From contig NC_064762.1 in NCBI RefSeq assembly GCF_011397635.1, forward strand, positions 18,551,979 to 18,615,978: a stretch of DNA of 64,000 nucleotides. Direction: 5' to 3'. A program made the position numbers and the translations under genes. Under the pieces are notes generated by a model. The model did not search any database. It saw only the letters and a program-made list of their open reading frames with translations, and was not told the origin of the DNA. Origin of the DNA: Epinephelus fuscoguttatus. Lineage: Eukaryota; Chordata; Actinopteri; Perciformes; Serranidae. Positions 35,705 to 58,082 of the stretch are shown in pieces. Position 1 is the stretch's first letter. Each line of letters opens with the position of its first letter.

Positions 35705-38700
35705 GTACGTTGACAACTTTGTCACTATGTTTAATAATGTCGCTAACTATACTGCTGTATCAAAAGGGCTCCATAAAGTTAGGACTGTCGTGTTCAAACT
35801 AGCAGTAGCATTAGCTTGTTGCTAACAGACATCCACGAAGTTGCTAATCACTGAGTGTAAGGCTACATGCTAGCATACGACGTTAACTCAGTCAGCTCAG
35901 ACAAATGTATATTTTGACAGCTTAGTTGTACCAGTTAGTATTTTTGGAGTTGAAATGACTGCAAAATAAGGGCTAGCGTTAATTTTACATCTTGCTAGGT
36001 TAATTGACGTTAGCTTGCTAGCTTACAAGTGCATACACCTGCTGTAGTATGTAGTGTCAGTGTAACGTCAATGGCTCTGTCGTTTCTCTGCAGGTCATTT
36101 GCCTATTTCACAGTGAAAGACAGATTGCCGACCATCCTGACCAAAGTTATAGACACAATACATCGCAACAAAAACAAGTTTTTTGAAGAATATGGAGAGG
36201 TATGGATTCTTATCGATCAGCTGGATTCTAGTTGTCCTGAGGCTCATTTGAAAACTTGAAATTGAGCTTACATGTCTTTCCTCTTTATGTTTATACAGGA
36301 GGGTATCGAGGCAGAGAAGCAAACAATAGGTCTGCTGTCCAAAATGAGGAATGAGCTGCAGACTGATAAGCCAGTAATACCACTAACAGATGGCCTGCAA
36401 GACACAGAGTCCTGGAACCAGTACCTGGAGAGACAACAGAAACTGCACGGAGACCAAGAGCCTGTCAGCTGGTTCAAGTCTCCATGGCTTTATGTGGAGT
36501 GCTACATGTACCGCAGAGTACAGGAGGCCCTCTGGCTCAAGTAAGAGGCAGTCTTGTCTTTTCATAGGAACTATTGCTGCCGTGATTCCTGCTTTTGAGT
36601 ACATGTCTTTTTCCCCCCATGCAATATATTGCATTATTTCTTAGGTCAAAGTCAAAATGGTGGGGCAAGTCATTTTATATGATGATAGACCATTGTATTG
36701 CAGAACAATGGCAATTTGAGCCATCAAGTTCTTTCACTCTCAGTTGTTCTCAGAAAAATGTGACATGAAATTGCTTCATATGCTGCAAAATTTAGTTTTA
36801 CTATTTTCATAAAAAGTGTTTAAGGATATTACATCATCATAATGTTTGCTTAATGATAACAAAAGTAAATATTGGAATATTGTGGCATTAGAAGTAAATA
36901 CACCCTCTCTTGTTCTTTCATATTTTGTTCTAGGTCATGATTGTATTTTGCTTTTTTCCAGTCCTCCCATCAGTGACTATGATGTCTTTAACGAGGGAAA
37001 GACTCAGAGCTATTTTGAGTCTCAGCAGGCTGTGATGGCTTTATGCACATACACTGAGGGCATTAACAAGAATTTGGAGGAACTTTCCAAGAATCAGCTG
37101 TTTGAGCATTTTGACAAACTGCTGCAGGTAAGTTCTTCTATACCAGCTCAATACATGACAATTAAAGCTGCACTAAGCAATAATTTTATATCAATAGTGG
37201 TTCAAACGATGATATGTAATGTGAACAGGTTGCTTGTATTGACAAACCCACAGATTTGATTACCTGCCTCTGCAGCTCCCCTCTCTTAAGCGTCTTTTAG
37301 AATTTTTTCATGGCCCTCAACTTCGAAAGTCAGAGAGTGATACAGCAAGTATTGTGTCAGTCCTGTGTAACTGTACTCCTCATTTTCTGTAACCAGTAAA
37401 ACATTATACCATGGTGGAAAAGCTAAGTAGCTAGCCTCTGAGTAAAATTTAACAACTTAATGCTTCATCCACACACATTGTCACAGTGTAGGAGAGCACA
37501 TCCCTATTGCCAGATGACTGACAACTTTGTTTGGCTTTTTTTTGTATCTAGCCTTACCATAAAAGCATGGTGGAGTTACCAAGTTAGCTAGCTACCTAGC
37601 CAGCTGCAGTCAACATGGCAGTTTTGGATGGGGGAAAGAGTCAGGAGTGTGTCTGGATGACACACACCTTAAAATTTATGATTAACATTATTGAATGTTA
37701 TGTGTTATAGTGTCAGAATGGGTGCCACTATTTCTATTAAGAGAAAATAAGATGTCAGAACAGTAGCCACCACCTTACAAAACATACTAGATGTTAACCA
37801 ATGAATAAGTTTTGCTGATTATACAGCGCTCATTAGGATGTTTTACGAACTAACGAAAGTCCATGACTGAGTGAATGCCACCACTTCCTGTTTAAAATGA
37901 AAAGCCCTCCAACAGTTTAGGCATTGTTCAGCCATTTACAAGACTCTGATGCAGTCATGTTTTCAGTCTGACCGCTCTCATCAACCCCCTTTCTGACCCC
38001 TGAAAGTTTTAGTGAAAAACTGTGACAGATGATGAATGGGTTAAGTCAAACAAAATATTCTGTCCATTCATCTATATTCTGTACCATTTATCCTGTTTAT
38101 TTGGGTCAAAAGTGAACACATTACAATAGGCTGACATTTCTTTCTTTTTTTTAATTGACTCATACTAGGTTTCTCTGTGGGGGAACAAGTGTGATCTGTC
38201 CATCTCTGCCGGCCAAGAAAACTCACAGAAGACCAGTCCGATAGATTCCCTCAGCAGCCTGCAACCATTCATCCTGGTGAATGACACCAACATGGTATGG
38301 TCAACTCTTATTTCAGCCCAGAGGCCTGGACAGTCTGAGAAAACCACTGGGGTCAGAGTGGACATTGTTCTAGACAATGCTGGCTTTGAGTTAGTTACTG
38401 ACTTGGTCTTAGCAGATTTCCTGGTCTCCTCTGGCCTTGTCCATGAGGTCCACTTTCATGGCAAATGCTTGCCGTGGTTCGTCTCTGATGTCACAGCTAA
38501 TGATTTTCAGTGGACCATCCGGCAGACCATGACGGCCAATCACAGGTGGATGTCAAAGAGTGGTGTCAAGTGGAATACCTACCTGAAGGAAGGCGTGTGG
38601 TCCTATCATGATCATCCTTTCTGGACGCAGCCGCATGAGTTCTGTGACATGGCGGCTGATGCTCCAGACCTGCATGCGACCCTGCAGGGGGCAGACCTGG

Positions 38701-38957
38701 TGCTTTTCAAAGGCGATCTCAACTACAGAAAGTTGACAGGGGACAGGCAGTGGGATCACACAGTGGGCTTTGATACTGCGCTACGGGGTTTTGGGCCTGC
38801 GCCACTGTGTAGCCTGAGGACTCTTAAGGCCAATGTTCAAGTAGGTCTGCAGCCGGGCCAAGCTGAGAAGCTCACCTCCCAGGATCCAGACTGGATGACC
38901 AGTGGCAAATACGCCGTCATTCAGTACCACAACTCAAAGTCAGAAAAGAAAGACTGA
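35637..38957 (+). CDS. armt1: Damage-control phosphatase ARMT1 (DUF89 family)
   Basis: Orthologue of human ARMT1/C6orf211, a DUF89 metal-dependent phosphatase acting on sugar phosphates, also reported as a protein carboxyl methyltransferase (that activity is debated). Five coding exons: 35637-35704, 36094-36199, 36299-36540, 36962-37127, 38169-38957, all GT-AG with consistent phases, giving 456 residues (human 441). The N-terminal helical part runs through GSFAYFTVKDRLPTILTKV and WLYVECYMYRR. The catalytic part has LDNAGFE (Asp263, Asn264), WFVSDVTANDF (Asp301) and FKGDLNYRKL. These positions are ten residues beyond the human metal ligands, so the active site is intact. The residues before GSFAY diverge from human. 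Expected location: cytosol. Confidence 0.95.
36094..36199 (+). CDS. armt1: armt1 coding exon 2
   Basis: Acceptor TTTCTCTGCAG. Encodes SFAYFTVKDRLPTILTKVID through FFEEYGE, then GAG|GTATGG. Confidence 0.95.
36299..36540 (+). CDS. armt1: armt1 coding exon 3
   Basis: Acceptor TTTATACAG, starts EGIEAEKQTIGLLSKMRNEL and includes SPWLYVECYMYRR. Donor AA|GTAAGAG. Confidence 0.95.
36962..37127 (+). CDS. armt1: armt1 coding exon 4
   Basis: Acceptor TTTTTTCCAG completes Asn (AA|T), then PPISDYDVFNEGK to FDKLLQ. Donor CAG|GTAAGT. Confidence 0.95.
37128..38168 (+). other. armt1: armt1 intron 4
   Basis: About 1 kb GT-AG intron. It starts a repeat-like segment (TTAAAGCTGCACTAAGCAAT, from 37161) typical of fish transposon debris, but no matching opposite end could be fixed. 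No exon. Confidence 0.7.
38169..38957 (+). CDS. armt1: armt1 coding exon 5 (catalytic domain, stop)
   Basis: Acceptor TTGACTCATACTAG. Residues 194-456 with all predicted metal ligands (LDNAG, FVSD, GDLNYRK). Stop TGA 38955-38957. Confidence 0.96.
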   Translation, partial: VSLWGNKCDLSISAGQENSQKTSPIDSLSSLQPFILVNDTNMVWSTLISAQRPGQSEKTTGVRVDIVLDNAGFELVTDLVLADFLVSSGLVHEVHFHGKCLPWFVSDVTANDFQWTIRQTMTANHRWMSKSGVKWNTYLKEGVWSYHDHPFWTQPHEFCDMAADAPDLHATLQGADLVLFKGDLNYRKLTGDRQWDHTVGFDTALRGFGPAPLCSLRTLKANVQVGLQPGQAEKLTSQDPDWMTSGKYAVIQYHNSKSEKKD

Positions 38958-39860
38958 GGATCTCACTGAGAAGACGTGGATTCAGAGGAACATTTCAGTA
39001 AGAAGTCCCTCAAGAAGGAGTTACCTTTAAGCCATAAGACCGTTAAGTTACACGAGGTTGTTAATGATGTCTGTGTTCCTCATCATCAGTTAAGTCTTCA
39101 TAATGTTTGATACAGAAATACGCAGTAACAAATGTTTAACAGGTATTTTCACAACATTTGTACCATGTCTTACTTAAAATGTTAGCACTTTAAGATCTAA
39201 ATGTTTTCCCATGATTTGAACACAGTTGTTTACGACGACACGTTTATCCTCAGAAGTAACATACCAAGATTGCTTTTTATCACAAATAGCTAATGTGTTG
39301 TGCTCAGTTGTATTAAGTCATATAGTGTTTACAGGTTAATGTAGATGCTGTTAACAATCACGGAGTAAAAATTGGGCTTTTTAACATCTCCAGCAGCAAT
39401 ACTTTTCTTTTTGCATGCAGTTGAGGAGAGTGATGATAGATGTAATATATAGTTATTTTTATTTCAGCTCAGCTCAGGTTGTTCTACTGTTGCACTCAGT
39501 GTCCTTGATATATGCATGCATCAAAACATGCAGATAGCCATTTAAAGTCACCTAAGGGAGATCACAAAATAATTTGGTAACCGCTTTGCTCTGTTTGAAA
39601 GATGGCAGACTGTTATTGGGGCAGTGTAATAATAACAGTGATGATGTGTGCTTGTGTAGATTAAAATGGCAACCCAGACCTCTGTATCTGCATAGATAAA
39701 AATGGATGTCCCTGTGCACACTGTTATGTCATCTAAATTGACAGTGTCAGTACTTCAGAGGTGATGTTAACTGGATTCTTCTCAGTGCTGCTGGGGGAGA
39801 TGATATCATTTTCATTAATGGGATAATTTGATTTAATAAAGAATTGTATTGACTTCTGTT
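38958..39860 (+). other. armt1: armt1 3'UTR
   Basis: Sequence from the stop to the AATAAA at 39835-39840; no open frame of note. Confidence 0.6.
39835..39840 (+). terminator. armt1 poly(A) signal
   Basis: AATAAA in GATTTAATAAAGAATTG, followed by T/G-rich sequence (TTCTGTTTTTCC). The first good signal after the stop. Confidence 0.6.
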
Positions 39861-40097
39861 TTTCCCCACTGTCGTACTTTACAAGGATGAGAGATGGAGG
39901 ATGTGGGTATTAATGACATTTGACATAGTGTATGAATCCAGATTTATTAATTGCAGTCAACACTGTGCCAGTGCAGGAACAGCATTTCTGAACCAGTTCA
40001 CCAAAAAGCACCTGTACACCAATAATAATGCATCAGTAGATAGTTTCAGTCTTCACCAGTAGTGTGACAGTTTTCATAGATATTTTAACACAGTGTT

Positions 40098-40130
40098 TGA
40101 CCTTTTGGTACTCAAGGTCAGGGTGGACCT
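40098..40130. promoter_or_regulatory. Cluster of nuclear-receptor half-sites upstream of esr1
   Basis: Within 33 bp lie TGACCTTTT (reverse AAAAGGTCA), the exact NR5A/ERR consensus TCAAGGTCA (40112-40120), and GGACCT in opposite orientation, so AGGTCAGGGTGGACCT is a near-perfect inverted repeat. Candidate site for ER, ERR or SF-1-type receptors. Confidence 0.35.
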
Positions 40131-40838
40131 AGAAAAACAGCTGGAAATGCTGCAACACGTGCACTACAATTCCAGAATGAGCTCGGAAAACTGAATGGCA
40201 TAATTTATGCTGCTGACAAGCTTTGTGAATGTCGTCTGTCATAAAGATTAGTTCAATTACGGCAAGAAGCAGCCTTATCTTGAGCCATTTAGGTGATTTT
40301 AGTTATTTCATTTCTTAACCTTCATTTTCCTGTTTTCTAATGTAACAGTGTCTTCATTTTACTCCAAGGGAAATGCCTAAAAAAATATGTATCATCATCA
40401 GGGCTACTTGTTTTCCACTTGACCTGACATGTCCTGAAAATTGGGCTGTTTACTCAAGAAAGATGTTGCACAGAGAAAGGAAAATGAAGTCCCTGTGCCA
40501 AATGTTCAGGTTGTCCTCAGTGGGGAGGTTGTTGCTTGTGATCTTTATCTCTATGAATTTCTTGCATTATTGACTGCATGACTGTATCACAAAGAAATAA
40601 GTATATTTTAATTCAAGACCCAACTTATTTGATGATTTTTATCATCATTTGTATCATTGGATCTGAAATTGATCATTTTAAAAATGACTTTGTTCAAATG
40701 TGTGCTCTAAATTATTATTTCCCCATTGAGCTCCTGTTGTAACTGGTTTTATTTTACACTTTATTTTGCCACAAGTGTTGGGAAATAATCCTTACACTTA
40801 CAGTTTATTAGTTTTCCTAGTAGTGTTTCAGCTCAAGG

Positions 40839-40864
40839 TTTTTTTTTTTTTTTTTTTTTTTTTT
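40839..40864. repeat. Poly(T) tract
   Basis: 26 consecutive T residues; no adjacent retroposon recognised. Confidence 0.9.
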
Positions 40865-41001
40865 ACCTTGACGCCATGTCCCCAAACATACAAGGACTCA
40901 TGGGATCCCTGACAATCACAGACCTGGAACTTTTGTGCAGTAAACATGAACATTGATTTCCTAAGCCTTTATTTGCATAGATACTCTGCCCCTTTGCTTT
41001 G

Positions 41002-41500
41002 ATTGGTTCATATATAATGTCCTGTTTAATCTCCGGCTTGACCTGATAAAGTAATGATTCACTGGTCCATACTGTGATCCTGTAATATGTTTTTCAATGA
41101 AATGTCATGAGGAAAATGTAAAGAAAAACGTTCCTGTATTTTTTTGTAGTTTAAAAAAAAAATACTTAAGTTCAAGCAGCATCCGATTAAAATAGCCACC
41201 GATCCCCTCATTTGGGATTGATTGTGTAATTATTGGCTGTTGGAATGAGATTTGACCTCCTGCTTTGTTTGCTGTGTTATGGTGACCTGGCAGTAAAACA
41301 CACTGCTGTTTGGTTATCGACTTGGCCACATCTTTAATTTGTTTATCCTCTTTTTTAACCTTTCCACCGTTCCCATTGTATCCAATGAGCCAGGCTAGAT
41401 AGCTGAGAGTCAGAGAGAGGAGAGAGGCAAGCAGAGAGAGAGGAGACTCAAACAGTGTCAGTGTTGCACGGCAGATGAGAGGATGATTCATGTGTGAGAG
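41002..41500 (+). promoter_or_regulatory. esr1: Candidate esr1 upstream promoter and non-coding leader exon
   Basis: ATTGG (reverse CCAAT) at 41002 and TATATAA at 41011-41017, then a TGACCT half-site at 41039, and a textbook donor (GAGAG|GTGAGT) at 41500/41501. This would make a leader exon of about 460 nt. A possible partner acceptor (GTTGCTCAG) ends at 42208. Entirely inferred from motifs. Confidence 0.3.
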
Positions 41501-42197
41501 GTGAGTAATGTATCATGGTGGATTTCTGCCTTTTTTTAATAGCCACTGTTGTTTAAAACTATTGTCCTAATGTTTCTCATTTCCCGAGTGATTTGATTTA
41601 CTGCAGTGTCTCAGGTGTATCCAATAATGTGGCTACAAATAGACTGCTCATACGTCATGCTGGTAGCATGCTGAGTATCAGATAAATTAAACAGCTTACT
41701 AGGAGTTTACAGATGTTTTAATCTGTGCACCAGCTGCAACTGGGAAGAGCTTTTCAAAATTAAGAAAACAGGTGAAATAAGAAGAGAGCATTTTATAGGG
41801 GTGTGAGAGAGAGAGAGAGACAGGACAGGGAAGTTTTTTGGGAATCACCATTTCTCTGTCCATCTTCCTCTCCCCCCTATAGAGTAGATGTATCAGAGGA
41901 AAAGAGGGAAACGCTCTGCTGATTTAAAAAAAAAAAAAAAAAACTGAAGGAGATTGGGAGGAGTCTTTTTGTTTTTTGGACCTTGGTGGGTGGAAGCTCA
42001 AGGCAGATAGGGCAAAGGGACTGGAAGAATAGTGGACCCTTCAAGTTCCCTGACAGGCTTTATCAGTAAAAAGGCAAGAGAGACAGAGAGAGGGAGAGCA
42101 GCACTCGTCTTCAACCCCCCACCCCCCACCCCCCTTCCTCCCAGCAAATGGGAGAGCAAGTCTAAATCATGTTGCATATCAGTGCTGTTGTGCTGTG

Positions 42198-42338
42198 ATG
42201 TTGCTCAGGCAGAGCCCGGCGCAGAGCAGGCAGCCTTGTGGACCAGCATTCAGACCCAGGATCAGCCCAGCCTTCTCAGAGCTGGAGACCCTCTCTCCGC
42301 AACGTCCCTCGTCTCCACCTCGTGCCCCCTTCAGTGAC
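42198..42338 (+). CDS. esr1: esr1 N-terminal extension (long isoform)
   Basis: An in-frame ATG at 42198 adds 47 residues ([18 protein letters not shown]…) before the usual MYPEES start, giving 621 residues. A comparable extension is known for teleost ER alpha long forms. The frame is open throughout and lies in the same exon. A transcript spliced into the acceptor at 42208 would lose this ATG and make only the short form. Confidence 0.6.
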
Positions 42339-54710
<12,372 letters not shown>

Positions 54711-56108
54711 GACGGCAACATCTAAGGGTCAAAAGTCATTTTTATGGGGGATGTGTGTCGTACAGAATGAGAGGGGTTTGGGAATGAAATATAAAAGTTG
54801 TATTTGAATTCATTTCATGAGATAATTATTTATGAATTAAGTCATTTTATAGTTGTAGCTGTTTGGGAGAAATTTTCCTTGTGCTGCGTTTTCTGTCAGT
54901 CTCTGCCAGCTTTACAGTACAGCTTATTATTTACAGACGTCAGCAGCTCATATTTTGGCGATCTGTCAGCTACAGTGATTTGAAATGATGAGCAGCTAAT
55001 TGTCTTTTCATTCGCCTCGACCAAAGTGCACTTCCTCTTGGGTTTAAGGGGCTATTGGGCATTATAGTAACTTTTACATATTAAGGCTGATTATTCGCTA
55101 AAATATTATAAAACTGGTTCAAATGAATGTGTAATTTATTTTGTGTTCAAATTTCAACAAAGACAAAAACATCAGGTATCGTGTCTCTTGCACACATGTA
55201 GTTTTAAACTTGATGTATTAGGGGAAAAAAATGATTTCAGTGACGTAATATGAAATGAACAGTGGCTGAGGAAATATCTGTTGAATTCTGAATAGCTAAA
55301 AATTGCACAATTAAATCCCAGAGCGCTGATTACATGATGAAGGAAGCCAGTCTTTATTGTTGGGGAACTTCATCCTGTTGTCAGTTTTTTGTGTATAGTA
55401 GGTTGTTCTTTATGCTTACTTGCACCAAAGTTAACTTAAATGTGCGTGTGCGTGTGTGTGCGTGCAGCAAAGCGACTGTGAGAGAGAGAGTGAGAGAAAT
55501 CCCAGCCAATGAGCTATGAGCCTCACCAAGCTGATTTTAAGCCTAGATTTTTGTCTTGATGCAGTTGTCAACCGGTTACTGTTCATCCACTAATTCAGTG
55601 ATTACATGTTAAGTTTGGCTGGATTTACACACCTCCCAAAAAACCTAATTATCATAACATATGTGCACTTATGCAGGTGTTTTTATTTCTGTTTGAATGG
55701 ACCAAACTTGGTCTGATTGTAAAGAAGATATCTGATTCGGATATGATCAGGTGTTTCCTTAATTAGCTGCTAAACACTACTAAGTACTCATTTAATTGAT
55801 TTGCTTCATTAAATGTTAGAAAATAGTGAGAAATGTCACCAGAGCAGAGTGACATATTCAAAGTTTTTACTGTCCAACCAACAATCTAAATCCCAAATCT
55901 ATTCAGTTTGTGATGACATACCACAAAGAAAGGCATAAAAATCCTCGGTGTGTTGAGGCAAAAACTGAAATAGCTGTTACCGGGGAACATTTGACATTTG
56001 TGCTTGAAAAGTGACTAACTCGTACTTACAAATATACAGGCAATGAAAATGTGTTGCCAGGGTAGAAAAGATGTGACATTACAGTGAAGTTTTAAAAGAA
56101 TACTTCAG

Positions 56109-56288
56109 GGGCGTTGGTGGCTTAGTGGTAGAGCAGGCGCCCCATGTACAAGGCTGTTGCCACAGCGGCCCGGGATCGACTCCAGCCTGAGGCCCCTTGC
56201 TGCATGTCTCTCCCCCTTTCACACTTCACTATCCTATCAATTAAAGGCAAAAAATGCCCCAAAAAATATCTTTAAAAAACAAAAAAGG
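56109..56288 (+). mobile_element. tRNA-headed SINE with target duplication
   Basis: Near-identical to the SINE at 45108: GGCTTAGTGGTAGAGCAGGC, then B box GGGATCGACTCC (one change) and a CTTTAAAAAACAAAAAA tail. Flanked by ACTTCAG at 56102-56108 and 56289-56295. Confidence 0.9.
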
Positions 56289-56584
56289 ACTTCAGCTGCA
56301 AAAAGACAATTTGTACATCAGTTACTCACTGGTGATGAAGTCACAGTGAAGGGAAAATCCAAAAGAGGCAAACATTTTTCGTGAATTGAAGTAATTGGGG
56401 TCCTCGATTAAGAACAGAAAAATTGTATCAGAACATCCATTTATAAACTCTCACACAACTTGCACAGCATAATTCAAGCCTCCATACAGGATTTAAAAAA
56501 AAACCCAACAGATTTGGCCTCTTGAGCCGTTCAGTGTCAGTCCAGTCAAACTTGAACTGAATGTCATTTGTTACTGTGTATAAA

Positions 56585-56590
56585 AATAAA
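56585..56590 (+). terminator. esr1 poly(A) signal (probable)
   Basis: AATAAA in TATAAAAATAAAAGC with a T/G-rich region about 30-60 bp downstream (ATATTTGTCATCACCGTGTT). Confidence 0.5.
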
Positions 56591-56664
56591 AGCATTCATT
56601 CAGGAAAATATTTGTCATCACCGTGTTTCTTCTCTGTTCTAATCATGTCCAAGAATACACACAG

Positions 56665-57805
56665 GTAAATATTTCATGTTTTATTTTTTGCAAAGAGAGT
56701 ATTCTTCATGAAGTTGGCATTAGCAAACTGTACATACATAAATAACCATTTTCATATTTCATCATTTTTTACAGATTCTGTTTTAACAACGCAGTGATTC
56801 CGATGTCTTGTCACCGCAGAATAATTATCGCAGTTATTACAAAGCTCACTATTTCATGTCGCAGCCGTCTACTAAAACACTACCAGTGATTGTTTGGCTT
56901 TCTTAAAAGCAGTGTACTTTCAAGTGCATGCTCAAACGGAAAGATAAAAAAATAACTGCCTGTATTCAAAGGCATTTCAACAAAAATATACAAATCAGTT
57001 GAGAGCTCATATCTTTTTTTCATATTTGCCCTCAGCTGATTAAATACTGAAATTAAAAACAGGAATACAAGCCTTGGCTTTTGGGGAAAGAAGTCGGCCA
57101 TCTTGGCTGGACGGCTTCAGTGCAGTACCTTCGACAGTGCTCATGTCAGTGCTATATGTTCAGATTTTAGCTTTAATGTCATCTGGAGACTTCATTTCCA
57201 ATTTATTCTAAGATGTGACAAGCTAAAACACAACGTTCATCCTTCAGAAAGTTCTGTTTCAGTCGTCTGAGTAGATCTTTAAATGTGTCTGTCAGAAACA
57301 AACTCTTCACATCTGAGACTGAATGATTGCTACTCAAACTGCAAATCTACTGTACAATTTACAGGTACAATATGCCACACTTAGGGTGGTGCTTTAGCTT
57401 AATCAATATCAACAATCAATTATCTGATTGAACGCTAAATAAATAGTAGCAGCACTGGATATCATGGACAAAAAGCACGTTCGACTTTGGCTCCCAACAT
57501 ACAGTATATAAATAGTGCTTTGTTTTCATTGATTTCTCTGGTTCCTTCAGAAACCTTAAAAAATAATATACACATTTAAGTTAAAACAACATGAAATATT
57601 TAGATTGGGGGAGAGAGGGTCCAGACGAAGGTCCATTTGTTCTGGAGAGTGGGTTTAAAGGGTTTCAGGAGAGTGAGTGTGCAATGTTAGTGAGACAAGT
57701 CTTCATTTTCATGTGAGAGTGAGTTTGTTGCTTCAGGGCACAGGGTGAAGAGGAAACATTCAGTGGAGTCCTTGGCAAAGCAGTAGGTAGATATTCAGCT
57801 ACGTC
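56665..57805 (-). other. syne1: syne1 3'UTR (probable)
   Basis: Minus-strand sequence after the stop with no coding content or recognised repeat. Confidence 0.5.
56680..56685 (-). terminator. syne1 poly(A) signal (probable)
   Basis: AATAAA on the minus strand (CAAAAAATAAAACATG), 1.1 kb after the syne1 stop and about 90 bp from the opposing esr1 signal. Confidence 0.45.
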
Positions 57806-58082
57806 TCATATGGGCGGAGGTCCGTTGGTATAGCGCAGCATGGGATGGAAGGAGCGGGCGAAGTTGTTGGCATGGTGGCAGCTGTAGTCCTCCTCGGTCA
57901 TGGGCACCAGGCAGGCCAGGCCAATGAGGAGCAGGAGGAGCAGCTGGACGGGAAGTGCAGCCCTGAGGACCCGCAGCAGGAAGGACTGGCCTTTGGAGGA
58001 GGAGGAGGTCGGCGAGGAGACGCTGTCCGGAAGGTCAGAACGGGAGGAAACGCAGCCAGCGACGCCTGGTGATCTGCTCCGG
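57806..58082 (-). CDS. syne1: syne1 last exon (KASH domain)
   Basis: Minus-strand acceptor GTCCTCTCACAG; 91 codons plus stop TGA (57808-57806). Membrane segment and SUN-binding tail complete. Confidence 0.95.

Larger units (their letters stand above)
39861..42000. other. Intergenic armt1-esr1 region
   Basis: About 2.1 kb where mammals have CCDC170; no CCDC170-like exon is seen. It holds a nuclear-receptor half-site cluster (40098-40130), a 26-base T tract (40839-40864), and a CCAAT/TATA/donor combination that could be an alternative esr1 leader (41002-41500). Confidence 0.6.
54711..56610 (+). other. esr1: esr1 3'UTR (probable)
   Basis: Non-coding sequence up to the first clear AATAAA at 56585. 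It includes a repeat of family B interrupted by a SINE (56109-56288). The 3' end is inferred from the hexamer only. Confidence 0.5.

Noticed and set aside
41105-41491. 128-codon minus-strand frame upstream of esr1
   Set aside because: Phe/Leu-rich, no domain, no conservation signal, and it overlaps a candidate leader exon on the other strand.
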